Assembly (NCBI GenBank): GCA_002449845.1
Contig: DJXW01000044.1
Span: 1-34,080, forward strand
Source of the DNA: Prevotella sp. UBA6994
Lineage (GTDB): Bacteria; Bacteroidota; Bacteroidia; Bacteroidales; Bacteroidaceae
DNA length: 34,080 nucleotides
Reading direction: 5' to 3'
Part shown: piece after piece, positions 1 through 8,082 of the stretch
Layout: every line of letters starts with the position of its first letter
Position numbering within the stretch: position 1 is the first letter of the stretch
The notes under the pieces: model-generated
Database searches by the model: none
Told to the model about the DNA's origin: nothing
Seen by the model: only the letters and a program-made list of their open reading frames with translations
Made by a program: the position numbers and the translations under genes

Positions 1-751
1 GCAATCCTATCTGCAGCCCCTGCATCGCACCCGACAAGAAATCACCACCCGTAGCCCATTCCGACAACCCTCCCATCGCCGTGGTCGATGCCAACATCAA
101 AACTGTATCCATGTGGACACCTTGGGCAAAGGAACCTATGCCAGAGGATAGTGAACCCGTCAAGAATCCCCTGCCGAAACTGCCGCCTCCCAAGGCATTG
201 ATTGCCCCAGTCGCAAAGCCATGCGAGCCGGCGCGCAGCAGTTCATGCCCAAAGCTTCCCACGCCGCCAAATGCGGAGCCGATGCCGTAAGAGGCGGCGG
301 AGGACAGGAGGGAAAGCCCGCCGGCTTTCAATACGCTTTGGCCATTATATGCTGCCATCATCATGCTGTTTGCCATGTTGTAAAGGGCAAACGCAAAGAC
401 GGCATCGTCTATCCCGAACAACTCGCCGCTTGGGTCTGTGTATTTCAACGGGTTGTTCAAGCAGTAACTATAGCGGTTAAAGCTCTGCGCCGAGGTGGGC
501 ATCTGCACGTAGTTGTCGGGGGAGAGGAACCTGCCCAGCACGGGGTCGTACATACGCCCGTTCATGTTGATGAGCTGGAAGTCATTCAGCATCTCATGTC
601 CGCAGTAGCCACGGGCGATGTTGACATCATTCCTTTTTACCTCCTGCATTCCCCAAGGGTCGTACTGCGCACGGAACTTCTCCGTGCCGTCCTCCGTGTA
701 TATTATGAAGAAGCACAGTCTCATCCATGTCAATTGTGTTTGAGCTGTCAT
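1..751 (-). CDS. RHS repeat-associated core domain protein, 5'-truncated and running off the window
   Basis: The minus-strand frame is open from ATG at 751 to the window edge (250 codons visible). After about 18 unremarkable residues it enters a classical RHS-associated core: AQYDPWG, INMNGRMYDPVLGRFLSPDN, then FNRYSYCLNNPLKYTDPSGE. A Gly/Ala/Ser-rich segment follows, of the kind that starts the variable C-terminal tip. RHS proteins are usually large shells of YD repeats that enclose a polymorphic toxin. Here no YD repeats precede the core, and an in-frame TAA lies upstream of the ATG (about 812), so the shell-encoding part is missing. This is best read as an orphan RHS tip cassette or pseudogene left by recombination. 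The toxin end lies beyond the left edge and cannot be judged. The family call is firm; whether it is expressed is unknown. Confidence 0.8.
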   Translation of the reverse strand, partial: MTAQTQLTWMRLCFFIIYTEDGTEKFRAQYDPWGMQEVKRNDVNIARGYCGHEMLNDFQLINMNGRMYDPVLGRFLSPDNYVQMPTSAQSFNRYSYCLNNPLKYTDPSGELFGIDDAVFAFALYNMANSMMMAAYNGQSVLKAGGLSLLSSAASYGIGSAFGGVGSFGHELLRAGSHGFATGAINALGGGSFGRGFLTGSLSSGIGSFAQGVHMDTVLMLASTTAMGGLSEWATGGDFLSGAMQGLQIGL

Positions 752-1157
752 GATGCTGTTTTTTATATATAACGATGATATGGGGATTTTATAACCTTTC
801 AAATCCAATATTTAACTTTATATAACTGTTAAGAATTTTTGGGAGTCAGAGAAGTAAGAAGCAGGAGATTAGTAGTGAGGGGACTTTAGTTGTGAGTAGT
901 GATGGATAAAAGATATGCTTTGGAGATTGAGAAGATTGGAGATTGAGAAGATTGAAGGATTGTGTTTGTGGTTGATGTCGATAAATAGCCTTGCAGCACG
1001 GAGGATGCGTAATGGCATTTCCCATGATTGTGACAAATTTATCAAGATTAATCATCTATCTAAAAAAATCTAAGGTTTTCGGATATTAGGATTTTCATAT
1101 TGGGTTTACGATAAACTACGAATATCCTTTCATCCTTAAATCCTTAGACCATTAACT

Positions 1158-1303
1158 ATCAATTGTGAATTGTCAATTGTGAATTATGAATTATCAATTG
1201 TGAATTATCAATTGTGAATTGTCAATTGTGAATTGTCAATTGTGAATTGTCAATTGTGAATTGCCAATTGTGAATTGCCAATTATGAATTGTCAATTATG
1301 AAT
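1158..1303. repeat. Tandem CAATTG array, about 14-bp unit
   Basis: About ten near-identical units of TCAATTGTGAATTG and variants (TATCAATTGTGAAT, GCCAATTGTGAATT) run head to tail. Each carries the palindrome CAATTG or its derivative AATTATGAATT. Shorter relatives in the opposite orientation occur at about 18604-18690 and 19563-19612. There are no spacers, so this is not a CRISPR array. Function unknown. Confidence 0.8.
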
Positions 1304-1410
1304 TATTCATTGTCATATATCCCGACAAAATTTTGTTCGGATTTTTTTGCGAAATAGAAATGGGAGAATGGAAAAATGGGTTGAGACGGGTGAAAAACCG
1401 TGTTTTTCAT

Positions 1411-1495
1411 CGTAACATAGCATGTTATGAACGTAACTATATATGTTACGAGCGTAACTATGTATGTTATGAGCACTAACTATATATGTTACGAA
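1411..1495. repeat. Four tandem 21-bp dyad units (left copy)
   Basis: The units start at 1411, 1432, 1453 and 1474, each 21 bp (the last 22). Each has the form CGTAAC-TATATAT-GTTACGAG with an internal dyad GTAAC/GTTAC. The opposite repeat copy carries the same four units at about 18429-18512 with point differences. A 21-bp period places successive dyads on the same DNA face, which would suit co-operative protein binding; that is inference. Confidence 0.75.
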
Positions 1496-1599
1496 AGCCC
1501 GAAAAGTGGCTTTTTGGACGTAAAAACATGAGTTTTCATCATGTCCACAAATGCATAAAAACCATAAAATATTGATAATGAAGCATTTAACAAAACATC

Positions 1600-1657
1600 A
1601 AAATACGGGCATATTTTCCACCAAGTATCAACTCGTTTGAAAAAATGCCCGTATTTT
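1600..1657. repeat. Inverted repeat with 13-bp perfect arms
   Basis: AAAATACGGGCAT (1600-1612) is the exact reverse complement of ATGCCCGTATTTT (1645-1657), with a 32-bp spacer. The right copy of the element keeps the structure at about 18268-18323, with one arm mismatch (ATACGG to AAACGG). It could act as a bidirectional terminator or a protein site. Confidence 0.7.
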
Positions 1658-1847
1658 AGGGGGTAAATTCAGAATTTGTAGGACAAAATGAGAGGTGAGA
1701 AAGTAAGAAGCAAGAAGCATGAGATATGCTTTTGTGATTGAGGATCAAGCAGCCGTAAATATTCATCAATAAACGCTAAACACTCAACATTTATCCACTA
1801 AACACTAAACGCTAAACACTCAACATTTATTCCCTCACCTCTACCTC

Positions 1848-4115
1848 TCAGAACTCAAATCCGAAATTAACGAAATAGTAAAACTTCTTAGATACATTAC
1901 TATAGCCAACGGAACCACAGATAGGACCGAAGGAAGTGGTGTAACAATAGCTGAACGTGGTGCCAAGCAGGGTGCTGTGCTTAAACAATTCGCGCTCCTT
2001 TGGTGCATCTTGCGCAGCCACCACCCTCAATTGGACGATATTGTTTTTGGTAATGTTCAACAGCCCTTGCAATTGCAACGCCAAGAACTTGTTGTTTGCC
2101 CCTTCTATGTAACCCAAGCCCGCAAACGGCAACTGCTGAGCCACGTAATGAGAGAAGAACGGTCCTCCAACAACATTGTTGAGGATAATAGGAACGGAAT
2201 TGCCATAAATGAAACGACCGTAAACCATGGGCTGGAACGACAACCTTGTGCCCAAAGGGAAAGACATTCGCCATAAGCCACTAAACTCTCGCATACCGAT
2301 GGAACCATTCAACTTGACGAAATTGTCAGTGTAATAACCGAACTTTAATCTGAGCTTTGCTCCCTTGGTGGGGAAGAACCAATGGTTTTCACTGTTGTAA
2401 TCCACCTGTGCATGGTAGCTGAAAAAATGTTCGTTGTTCAGCATGTCTATATGCAACTCTGGGCGATAGTTGACAAGGAGGTTGTTGTAATGATAGTAAT
2501 CCCACTGCCCTCCTACATTGATATTGAAATTACGCACGTTGAAATTAATCAATTGCAATTCCACGGTATGCTGGTTGTACGTCAAGCTATAGCTCTGCAC
2601 ACCATTCTTATAGAGGCTGATGTCATTGTGCCGAAAGACGTAAGAAAGCGTTGGGCGAAGGTAGCTGCGTGGCTGTATGGCAAAGTCAGCCCTTGCCATG
2701 ATGCGTTTACCAAGACGAAGGGTGAGATCCAGGTGCGTGGGTATCTTGAAATGCAAGGGGAAGTCGGCATTGGCTTGTAACGCCACCATCTCCTCATTGT
2801 CGAAGCGCAACCCCAGGTTTACCTCGTTGTTCTTTTTGGTACCAGCAGTAAATGTCACTATCACGTCTTTGTCGTTCCCGTTTTCTGTTGGTGCGAAGGC
2901 ATAGGTAGCACTCTTATAAAACAAGTCCATGCGGATAGACGTGGTGATGATATTGGCACGGTTGGCATCAATGCTGTCTCCTGCATTCAACTTAAACCTA
3001 TTGTGCAGGAACAACTCGTCCATCTTCGTCATGTTCTCAAATCTCACTTGTTTGATCTGATAGCGTTCCTCCAAAGAGATGTTGTTCTGTGGCTGTCTGG
3101 AACTAAGATGCTTACCCTTCAATCCGCCCAATTGATAACTCAGTTCCACCAGATCGTCCCAATGCTTCATGGCAGCCGCCTCGCCCCGATGAATGAGCGA
3201 GTCGATGGCAGCAGGATTAAAACTGGCAGAGCTATACCCCTTCACATCCACGAGAACAGGAATGTCCGTCATGCTAAGGTTTTCCTCAAACTTGTTTTTA
3301 CAGTTGGCATCAACAATCTGGAGCAATACGCTGGTAGTGGTTTTCAGTTGGTTTGCTTTCCTGAGTTCTTCCTGCACCGACACGCCAATCACGATGTCTG
3401 CTCCCATCTGTTTGGCAATGTCCACAGGGAAGTTGTTTTGCAAGCCACCATCCACCAATACCATGTCGCCCATATATACAGGCGAGAAGGCACCTGGTAT
3501 AGCCATACTGGCTCGCATGGCTTGTCCCAACACGCCACTATGGAAGACATATTCGGTATTGTCAACGATATTGGTAGCCACACAAGCAAAGGGGATGGGC
3601 AGCTTATTGAAGTCGATGGAATCGTTGTAAGGAGCAGTGAGTTTCTGGAACAAATCAGCCAAGTTTTTTCCCACGATAAAGCCGCCCTCCGATGCCTTAT
3701 GACTGCCTAACCCTATCGTCTTAGAGATGATATACGTATTTTGTTTGGCACGGTCGCGAAGGCTCTGATGACTCAAGTCCTCACGGTCAGACAACAGATA
3801 CGACCAGTTTTGTGTTCTGATGATAGAGTCGAGTGTCTGGGCATCATAGCCGCAGGCATAAAGACCTCCGACAATGCTGCCCATACTCGTCCCTGCGATG
3901 ATGTCTATGGGAATACCCGCACGTTCAATGACCTTCAGCACACCTACGTGGGCAGCACCCTTAGCACCGCCACCACTGAGAACCACTGCCACTTTCTTAC
4001 GCTTCTTAGCCGTAAGAGAAGACGACGTTTGAGAATCTGGTGTCAGCACACGTGCAGCAAGCACGTCACCAAGACACAAGAACGACAATGCCCATAGCAC
4101 CAACCATCTGTTCAT
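1848..4115 (-). CDS. Patatin-like phospholipase fused to an Omp85-type outer-membrane barrel
   Basis: A 755-aa protein with an N-terminal signal peptide (residues 1-20, cleavage near VLAAR). The patatin domain (about 42-240) shows the oxyanion-hole run GGGAKGAAHVG (48-58), the nucleophile motif GTSMG with Ser77, and the catalytic Asp of DGG (Asp222). Residues about 345-425 look like a POTRA segment, and the rest is a beta-rich surface-antigen barrel ending in the aromatic C-terminus FVNFGFEF. This is the patatin/BamA-like architecture resembling type Vd secretion (PlpD), predicted to hydrolyse acyl esters of phospholipids at the outer membrane or cell surface. It starts 35 bp after the GH43 gene in the same direction, so they may be co-transcribed, but this protein is widespread in the Bacteroidales and need not belong to the PUL. 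All catalytic residues are present. Confidence 0.9.
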   Translation of the reverse strand: MNRWLVLWALSFLCLGDVLAARVLTPDSQTSSSLTAKKRKKVAVVLSGGGAKGAAHVGVLKVIERAGIPIDIIAGTSMGSIVGGLYACGYDAQTLDSIIRTQNWSYLLSDREDLSHQSLRDRAKQNTYIISKTIGLGSHKASEGGFIVGKNLADLFQKLTAPYNDSIDFNKLPIPFACVATNIVDNTEYVFHSGVLGQAMRASMAIPGAFSPVYMGDMVLVDGGLQNNFPVDIAKQMGADIVIGVSVQEELRKANQLKTTTSVLLQIVDANCKNKFEENLSMTDIPVLVDVKGYSSASFNPAAIDSLIHRGEAAAMKHWDDLVELSYQLGGLKGKHLSSRQPQNNISLEERYQIKQVRFENMTKMDELFLHNRFKLNAGDSIDANRANIITTSIRMDLFYKSATYAFAPTENGNDKDVIVTFTAGTKKNNEVNLGLRFDNEEMVALQANADFPLHFKIPTHLDLTLRLGKRIMARADFAIQPRSYLRPTLSYVFRHNDISLYKNGVQSYSLTYNQHTVELQLINFNVRNFNINVGGQWDYYHYNNLLVNYRPELHIDMLNNEHFFSYHAQVDYNSENHWFFPTKGAKLRLKFGYYTDNFVKLNGSIGMREFSGLWRMSFPLGTRLSFQPMVYGRFIYGNSVPIILNNVVGGPFFSHYVAQQLPFAGLGYIEGANNKFLALQLQGLLNITKNNIVQLRVVAAQDAPKERELFKHSTLLGTTFSYCYTTSFGPICGSVGYSNVSKKFYYFVNFGFEF

Positions 4116-4150
4116 AATCCTTTACTTACTTGATTGTTCCAATTCATTCA

Positions 4151-6043
4151 TTACTTTTTCTTACCCCAATAAGTTGACCTGCCGTCAGCACTGAAACCTG
4201 CATAGACAATGGTTGAAATACGAGGAGAAGCCTCCCAATCGCACTCGCGTTGTACACGTAGGTTAACTCCATTGATGGTAAGTGTATTGGATGACGCATC
4301 GAAAGACCATGTCTTGCCTTTCCAAACACCATCTTTTACAGAGTGATCAGCTGAAAGGGTTATGGTGGTAGAAGATTTCTGTTCTCCATATTTATAGGCA
4401 AGGTCAATGTTTTCCCACGTACCAACGATTTCGCTTTCAGAAATAGCTACCTGCGGAACGGCTGCATAGCGTTCAGGCATCACGGTGGGCCAACCGTCTT
4501 TCGTCCAAAGGATAGAACGTACATGTCCTAACATGATGGCATTGGGAGCCCAGTTGGGCTGAGACGTAGAACCGACGGGGAATCTGCCTTGTGAGGCATA
4601 GAACCAGTTGCCACTGCCATCATCAAAGACAGCGCAATGGGATATACCCACCCATCCATCATTGCCATTAAACTTATAGGGATGTGTGAGAATGGGGAAT
4701 GCATCGCCACCGTTGGTCACGTTTGTACCCGTAATCGTCTCGTATGGACCATCAATGTTCTTGGAACGAACCACACGCGTATTGTAAGGAACGTCAAGTG
4801 CATCGTAAGCCATGAAGAGATAGTAATAACCATCGTGATAGACCACCTCTGGAGCCTCAGCACCTTGCCAACGGTCGCCAGCCTTACGGGTGAAGATTCG
4901 CTTACCGTATGCCGACTCGTTAGCTGCCCCCCACGGATTGGGTAACGGGTCAATGACAGTCTTTCCTGTTTCAGCATTCAACTGTACGGCAGCAAAGCCA
5001 CTGTGCCATGAACCATAAATCAGCCAATGCTCACCATTTGGAGTGATGATGAAAGATGGGTCGATGGCATTATACTTGAAATAACAATTGGCATAGTTGG
5101 TGGCTGACACCTTGTAATTAAGTTCTTTGTCGGAATAGTTGGTAATGACGAATCCCCTATCCTGCCAACTGTTTGAAGCAGGGTCGGCAGTCTCCATCAA
5201 TCCGATGAAGGAACGCTCAGACCAAGTACCGTTTCCATCAATGGTGCCTGGCAACACGATGCAATAATACATTCGATACAGTCCATCACGTACCTTGCGT
5301 ACGCAGGGAGCCCAGTAGCCATACTGATTGACATCAGCCGTAGAAGCATTGAGTCCCATGTTGGCACGAATCTCATTCAACTTAGTCTTAACCCACGTTG
5401 GGGTATTGGGCATGGCGGCACCTATATATTCCCAATCTACGAGATTGGCAGAACGACGGCAATGGAAATGACCATGTCCTTTCTGTGGGTCACCAAAGCC
5501 TGCATCCGTACAATACATATAATAATAGCCATCGTCAGCCTTCACCACTGAAGGGTCATGGACATTGGCGAGATTCCACTTGGAACGATTTCCCCAATCG
5601 GCGATACTCCGATAATCATCTACGTAGGTGGGAGCCACCCATTTACTTAAATCAGGCTTTGTCTCTTCAGCCAACGTAGTGAACACGACATCGCTTGAAT
5701 AAACCACATCCGTACGGTTTTGCACGAATGCACGAACATAATAAGTAGTAGATGCTTTCAAAGAGGAAAGCGTAACCGACATGTTGGATGAAGATGACGT
5801 TACCTTGGCATCATTGATGGTAGGATTGGCAGATGTACCATAACATACACCACGACTGGTAATGGCTGAGCCGGTAGCTGTAGCTGTAACGACAGCTGAG
5901 GAACCTGTGATACCAGATACTACAGGAGTAGATACAGACAGGTTGGAAGAACCACCTCCCCCATCATCAGAATCACTACCACTACAAGCGACAAACAACG
6001 TCACTACACACGTCATGAAAAGTAGATGAATCAGTTTTCTCAT
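4151..6043 (-). CDS. GH43 family extracellular endo-alpha-1,5-L-arabinanase-like lipoprotein
   Basis: A 630-aa protein with a lipoprotein signal (lipobox FVAC, Cys20) followed by an acidic/Gly tether (SGSDSDDGGGG) typical of surface lipoproteins. Residues 35-125 form a fibronectin-III-like domain. The five-bladed GH43 domain covers about 155-530. Expected catalytic acids are Asp163 in VHDPSVV (base), Asp328 in AIDPSF (pKa modulator) and Glu397 in EAPEVV (acid), with GYWAP (242-246) and IYGSW (342-346) as further family motifs. Residues 536-630 (GTWENIDLAY onward) resemble the small beta domain found at the C-terminus of endo-arabinanases. The family is firm. The arabinan specificity is an inference from overall resemblance; other GH43 activities (arabinofuranosidase, xylosidase) are possible. 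It is the only glycoside hydrolase in this PUL and lies behind a terminator-like hairpin downstream of the SusCD unit. Confidence 0.85.
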   Translation of the reverse strand: MRKLIHLLFMTCVVTLFVACSGSDSDDGGGGSSNLSVSTPVVSGITGSSAVVTATATGSAITSRGVCYGTSANPTINDAKVTSSSSNMSVTLSSLKASTTYYVRAFVQNRTDVVYSSDVVFTTLAEETKPDLSKWVAPTYVDDYRSIADWGNRSKWNLANVHDPSVVKADDGYYYMYCTDAGFGDPQKGHGHFHCRRSANLVDWEYIGAAMPNTPTWVKTKLNEIRANMGLNASTADVNQYGYWAPCVRKVRDGLYRMYYCIVLPGTIDGNGTWSERSFIGLMETADPASNSWQDRGFVITNYSDKELNYKVSATNYANCYFKYNAIDPSFIITPNGEHWLIYGSWHSGFAAVQLNAETGKTVIDPLPNPWGAANESAYGKRIFTRKAGDRWQGAEAPEVVYHDGYYYLFMAYDALDVPYNTRVVRSKNIDGPYETITGTNVTNGGDAFPILTHPYKFNGNDGWVGISHCAVFDDGSGNWFYASQGRFPVGSTSQPNWAPNAIMLGHVRSILWTKDGWPTVMPERYAAVPQVAISESEIVGTWENIDLAYKYGEQKSSTTITLSADHSVKDGVWKGKTWSFDASSNTLTINGVNLRVQRECDWEASPRISTIVYAGFSADGRSTYWGKKK

Positions 6044-6181
6044 TATGATCTGTTATTATGGTTTTTACATGTTGTAAAATTAATCATTTTATTTGGGATA
6101 AGAGTGAAAAGCCCCGTATTTTTTATAATTATTTGCATAGTAATGAATTTAAATCGGCAACTTTCACTTTCTATGAAACAA

Positions 6182-6218
6182 ATAAAAAAAGGGAGAACCA
6201 CCATGTAGGCAGTTCTCC
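6182..6218 (-). terminator. Rho-independent terminator after the SusCD/SGBP unit
   Basis: On the minus strand GGAGAAC (6218-6212) pairs with GTTCTCC (about 6200-6192), with partial extension of the stem into the loop, followed by a run of seven T. It lies between the stop of the glycan-binding lipoprotein (6265) and the GH43 start (6043). It probably ends most susC transcripts and lowers expression of the downstream genes. No clear -7 box was seen between it and the GH43 gene. Confidence 0.7.
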
Positions 6219-6264
6219 ACTCCTTTTCAAAAAATCTTAAGAGTACGAATCTTTTGTATTCATC

Positions 6265-8049
6265 TTATCTTCTCTTGGCACCTGCATTACCAAATACGAT
6301 GTGGCTACCATCAACGGTGAACGCAAACTGCAAGTCGTTTGGATCGATTGTTTGCACACCAAGGTAATACTGATAGTACACGTTACCATCAGCACCGTTC
6401 ATCACAATTTGGATATCGGCTGTACCGTTACCGCAGTTGGTGATGTAAGCCTTGCAATTGGCACCGTTCATGGCTGCGAGCCATGCAGCCCAATCAGCCT
6501 GGCCACCACTCAACTGAAGTGTAGCATTTCCATCATAGCCAGCACCCCAACCATAGTTGTCTGCACGAACTACTGCATATTCAGACAAGTCGGCCTTGCG
6601 AAGAATAATCACATAGTTGTTCCAGTTGCTGCCACCGGCATAGTTGGTGAAATTCACTTGGTATGTAGTACCTGCGGGAACTTTAATATCATCGGTGAAA
6701 GCACTCCACCAACCCGTGCTGTTATCTTCTGCACCCAAATTGGTTGGGTTAGGAGTAACGGCAGTAGGCTTAGACTCTTCAACCGTAATCTTCGTTGTCA
6801 CGGTCTTTCCATTACCCGTCGTGATTGTCAGGTCATAAGAACCAGCCTTTGCGGGAACGGTAGCAGGAGAATAAGTCAAGGCAGCAGGATCAACAACACC
6901 CACGCTACCATCTACATAAGTAGCCGTAACCTCCATACCGGCACCATTGACAACCAACTTACGGTCTGTCATGCTCTTCGTAGCATCAGAGGTGCAATAA
7001 TAATAGGTGGCAGGAGCCTTGGTCAATTCAATGCTTGATATTTCGTTTACAACCTTGAACGTAGCTGTTGCCATAACAGGCTTTTCAGCATTCTCACCCT
7101 TGTAGGTCTTGTTGTAAATAGCAACGAGCGTCTTCTCACCCGGTGTGTTGTAATCAGGAATAGCGTTGAAGTGCAAGTCAGCAGCCGTAATATCCTTTGT
7201 AGCAGGAGTATCTTCAAACGTAACGACACCCGTCACGTCTTTCATGGCTTCCTCGATAGGTGTGCCAACAGTAACAGACACAGGAACTCCTGAGATAGTC
7301 AACGTAGCAGGCTGTTTGTCTTCAGCAGAAGTGCAACCTTCAACAGGCACGATATTAGTAGAGAGGAAGCTGACAAGCGACTGCTCAATACCGATGCGAC
7401 ATGCGATGTCGGCATTAGCACCTTCTGCATCTGGGAACGGTTTGGTTTGCGTATAAGTCTTCGTCAAATTACCATTCGTCATCTTAATGAAGAGTCCGCC
7501 ATCAGAACGGTCAACAGTCAAGGTAATCTTACCATTCATTTCCTGTACACTGGGATCGATGTCATCAGCCTCTGATGAATTGGTGAAATTACCACCAACA
7601 AGACTTCTGTCGATAGCCGTTCCCGTGGTGTTCCATTCAGAGTTTTTCTTTGAGTCGTTATCATAACGAATAACGCCATACTCCGTAGATAAGTCACCAT
7701 TATAGAGAACTACATAGAAGTTTTTATAATACTTATTGTCTGGATTAACAGTGAGATTGAACTGAGCTTGCCACTTGGCACCAGCAGGTACAACGTAGGT
7801 TTTACCCAACGTAAAGAAGCCAGAAGACAGGTCTTCTTTACCTATATTGTACACATCCTCCATCATTCCTTCCAGGACTTCTTCCTTGCCACTATCCTTT
7901 GCGTTTGCTATAGAATCAGCCTTTGAGGTAATCCAATCGGGAGCCAACACATTATAAAGTTCGCCACCTTCGCAACTTGTCAGAGCCACTATGCCAAGGG
8001 CTGCAGCGCAAAAGAAGGATGCTATTTTATTGAAACTTTTCATAATCAT
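6265..8049 (-). CDS. PUL surface glycan-binding lipoprotein with duplicated module (SusE/F-position SGBP)
   Basis: About 592-594 aa. The second Met (8043) fits the signal peptide better than the first (8049). The lipoprotein lipobox is ALTSC (Cys near 26). A first beta module (about residues 72-240) and a C-terminal module (about 435-590) look homologous: both run from (V/K)VPAG..(W/Y)Q..FN through a FYVVLYN or YVIILRK strand, YGVIRYDN or YAVVRADN, an Asn/Gly/Trp-rich turn, to an I.M.NG(N/D) strand. Between them lie two Ig-like segments with TATFKV and TVTTKITVEE ends. No catalytic motif is visible. The position after susD is that of the surface glycan-binding protein that helps SusCD capture oligosaccharide. 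The sequence does not match a SusE or SusF I can name, so the ligand is inferred only from the GH43 neighbour. Confidence 0.75.
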   Translation of the reverse strand: MIMKSFNKIASFFCAAALGIVALTSCEGGELYNVLAPDWITSKADSIANAKDSGKEEVLEGMMEDVYNIGKEDLSSGFFTLGKTYVVPAGAKWQAQFNLTVNPDNKYYKNFYVVLYNGDLSTEYGVIRYDNDSKKNSEWNTTGTAIDRSLVGGNFTNSSEADDIDPSVQEMNGKITLTVDRSDGGLFIKMTNGNLTKTYTQTKPFPDAEGANADIACRIGIEQSLVSFLSTNIVPVEGCTSAEDKQPATLTISGVPVSVTVGTPIEEAMKDVTGVVTFEDTPATKDITAADLHFNAIPDYNTPGEKTLVAIYNKTYKGENAEKPVMATATFKVVNEISSIELTKAPATYYYCTSDATKSMTDRKLVVNGAGMEVTATYVDGSVGVVDPAALTYSPATVPAKAGSYDLTITTGNGKTVTTKITVEESKPTAVTPNPTNLGAEDNSTGWWSAFTDDIKVPAGTTYQVNFTNYAGGSNWNNYVIILRKADLSEYAVVRADNYGWGAGYDGNATLQLSGGQADWAAWLAAMNGANCKAYITNCGNGTADIQIVMNGADGNVYYQYYLGVQTIDPNDLQFAFTVDGSHIVFGNAGAKRR

Positions 8050-8082
8050 ATTAAATTATCATTATTTCTTATATCATTTTCT

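Larger units (their letters stand above)
921..1837. repeat. Left copy of a large non-coding inverted repeat
   Basis: Read left to right, this segment matches the reverse complement of 18061-18810 along its whole length and in the same order. The shared order is: a GGAGATTGA-type motif and TTGTGTTTG..GTTGATGTCG, a GGCATTTCCC block, the CAATTG array, the near-palindrome around GACAAAATTTTGTTCGG, the block of 21-bp units, the ATACGGGCAT hairpin, GGGGGTAAATTCAGAATTTG, the AAGAAGCAAGAAGCATGAG word and the TAAACGCTAAACACTC array. The left copy is longer, mainly because its CAATTG array is expanded. The central 380 bp look about 85-90% identical by eye. Confidence 0.85.
752..1847. other. Repeat-rich intergenic region without a gene
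   Basis: No credible coding frame was found in these 1.1 kb. The stretch holds the left copy of the large inverted repeat (921-1837). Within that are a CAATTG-containing tandem array (about 1158-1303), four 21-bp dyad units (1411-1495), a 13-bp stem inverted repeat (1600-1657) and a tandem array of the type TAAACGCTAAACACTCAAC (about 1770-1835). Purine-rich GAAGTAAGAAGCA-like words at 850-870 and 1700-1720 recur elsewhere in the window. Confidence 0.7.

Noticed and set aside
221..772. Plus-strand open frame of 183 codons
   Set aside because: It is the antisense shadow of the RHS core, whose conserved motifs are read on the minus strand.
1158..1303. Repeated units suggesting a CRISPR array
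   Set aside because: Units are contiguous, short (about 14 bp) and degenerate, with no unique spacers and no cas genes nearby.
3003..3710. Plus-strand open frame of 235 codons
   Set aside because: It lies antisense within the patatin gene, whose catalytic motifs and signal peptide are clear; it has no recognisable protein features.
6301..7038. Plus-strand open frame of 245 codons
   Set aside because: It is antisense to the glycan-binding lipoprotein gene, with a composition typical of a shadow frame.
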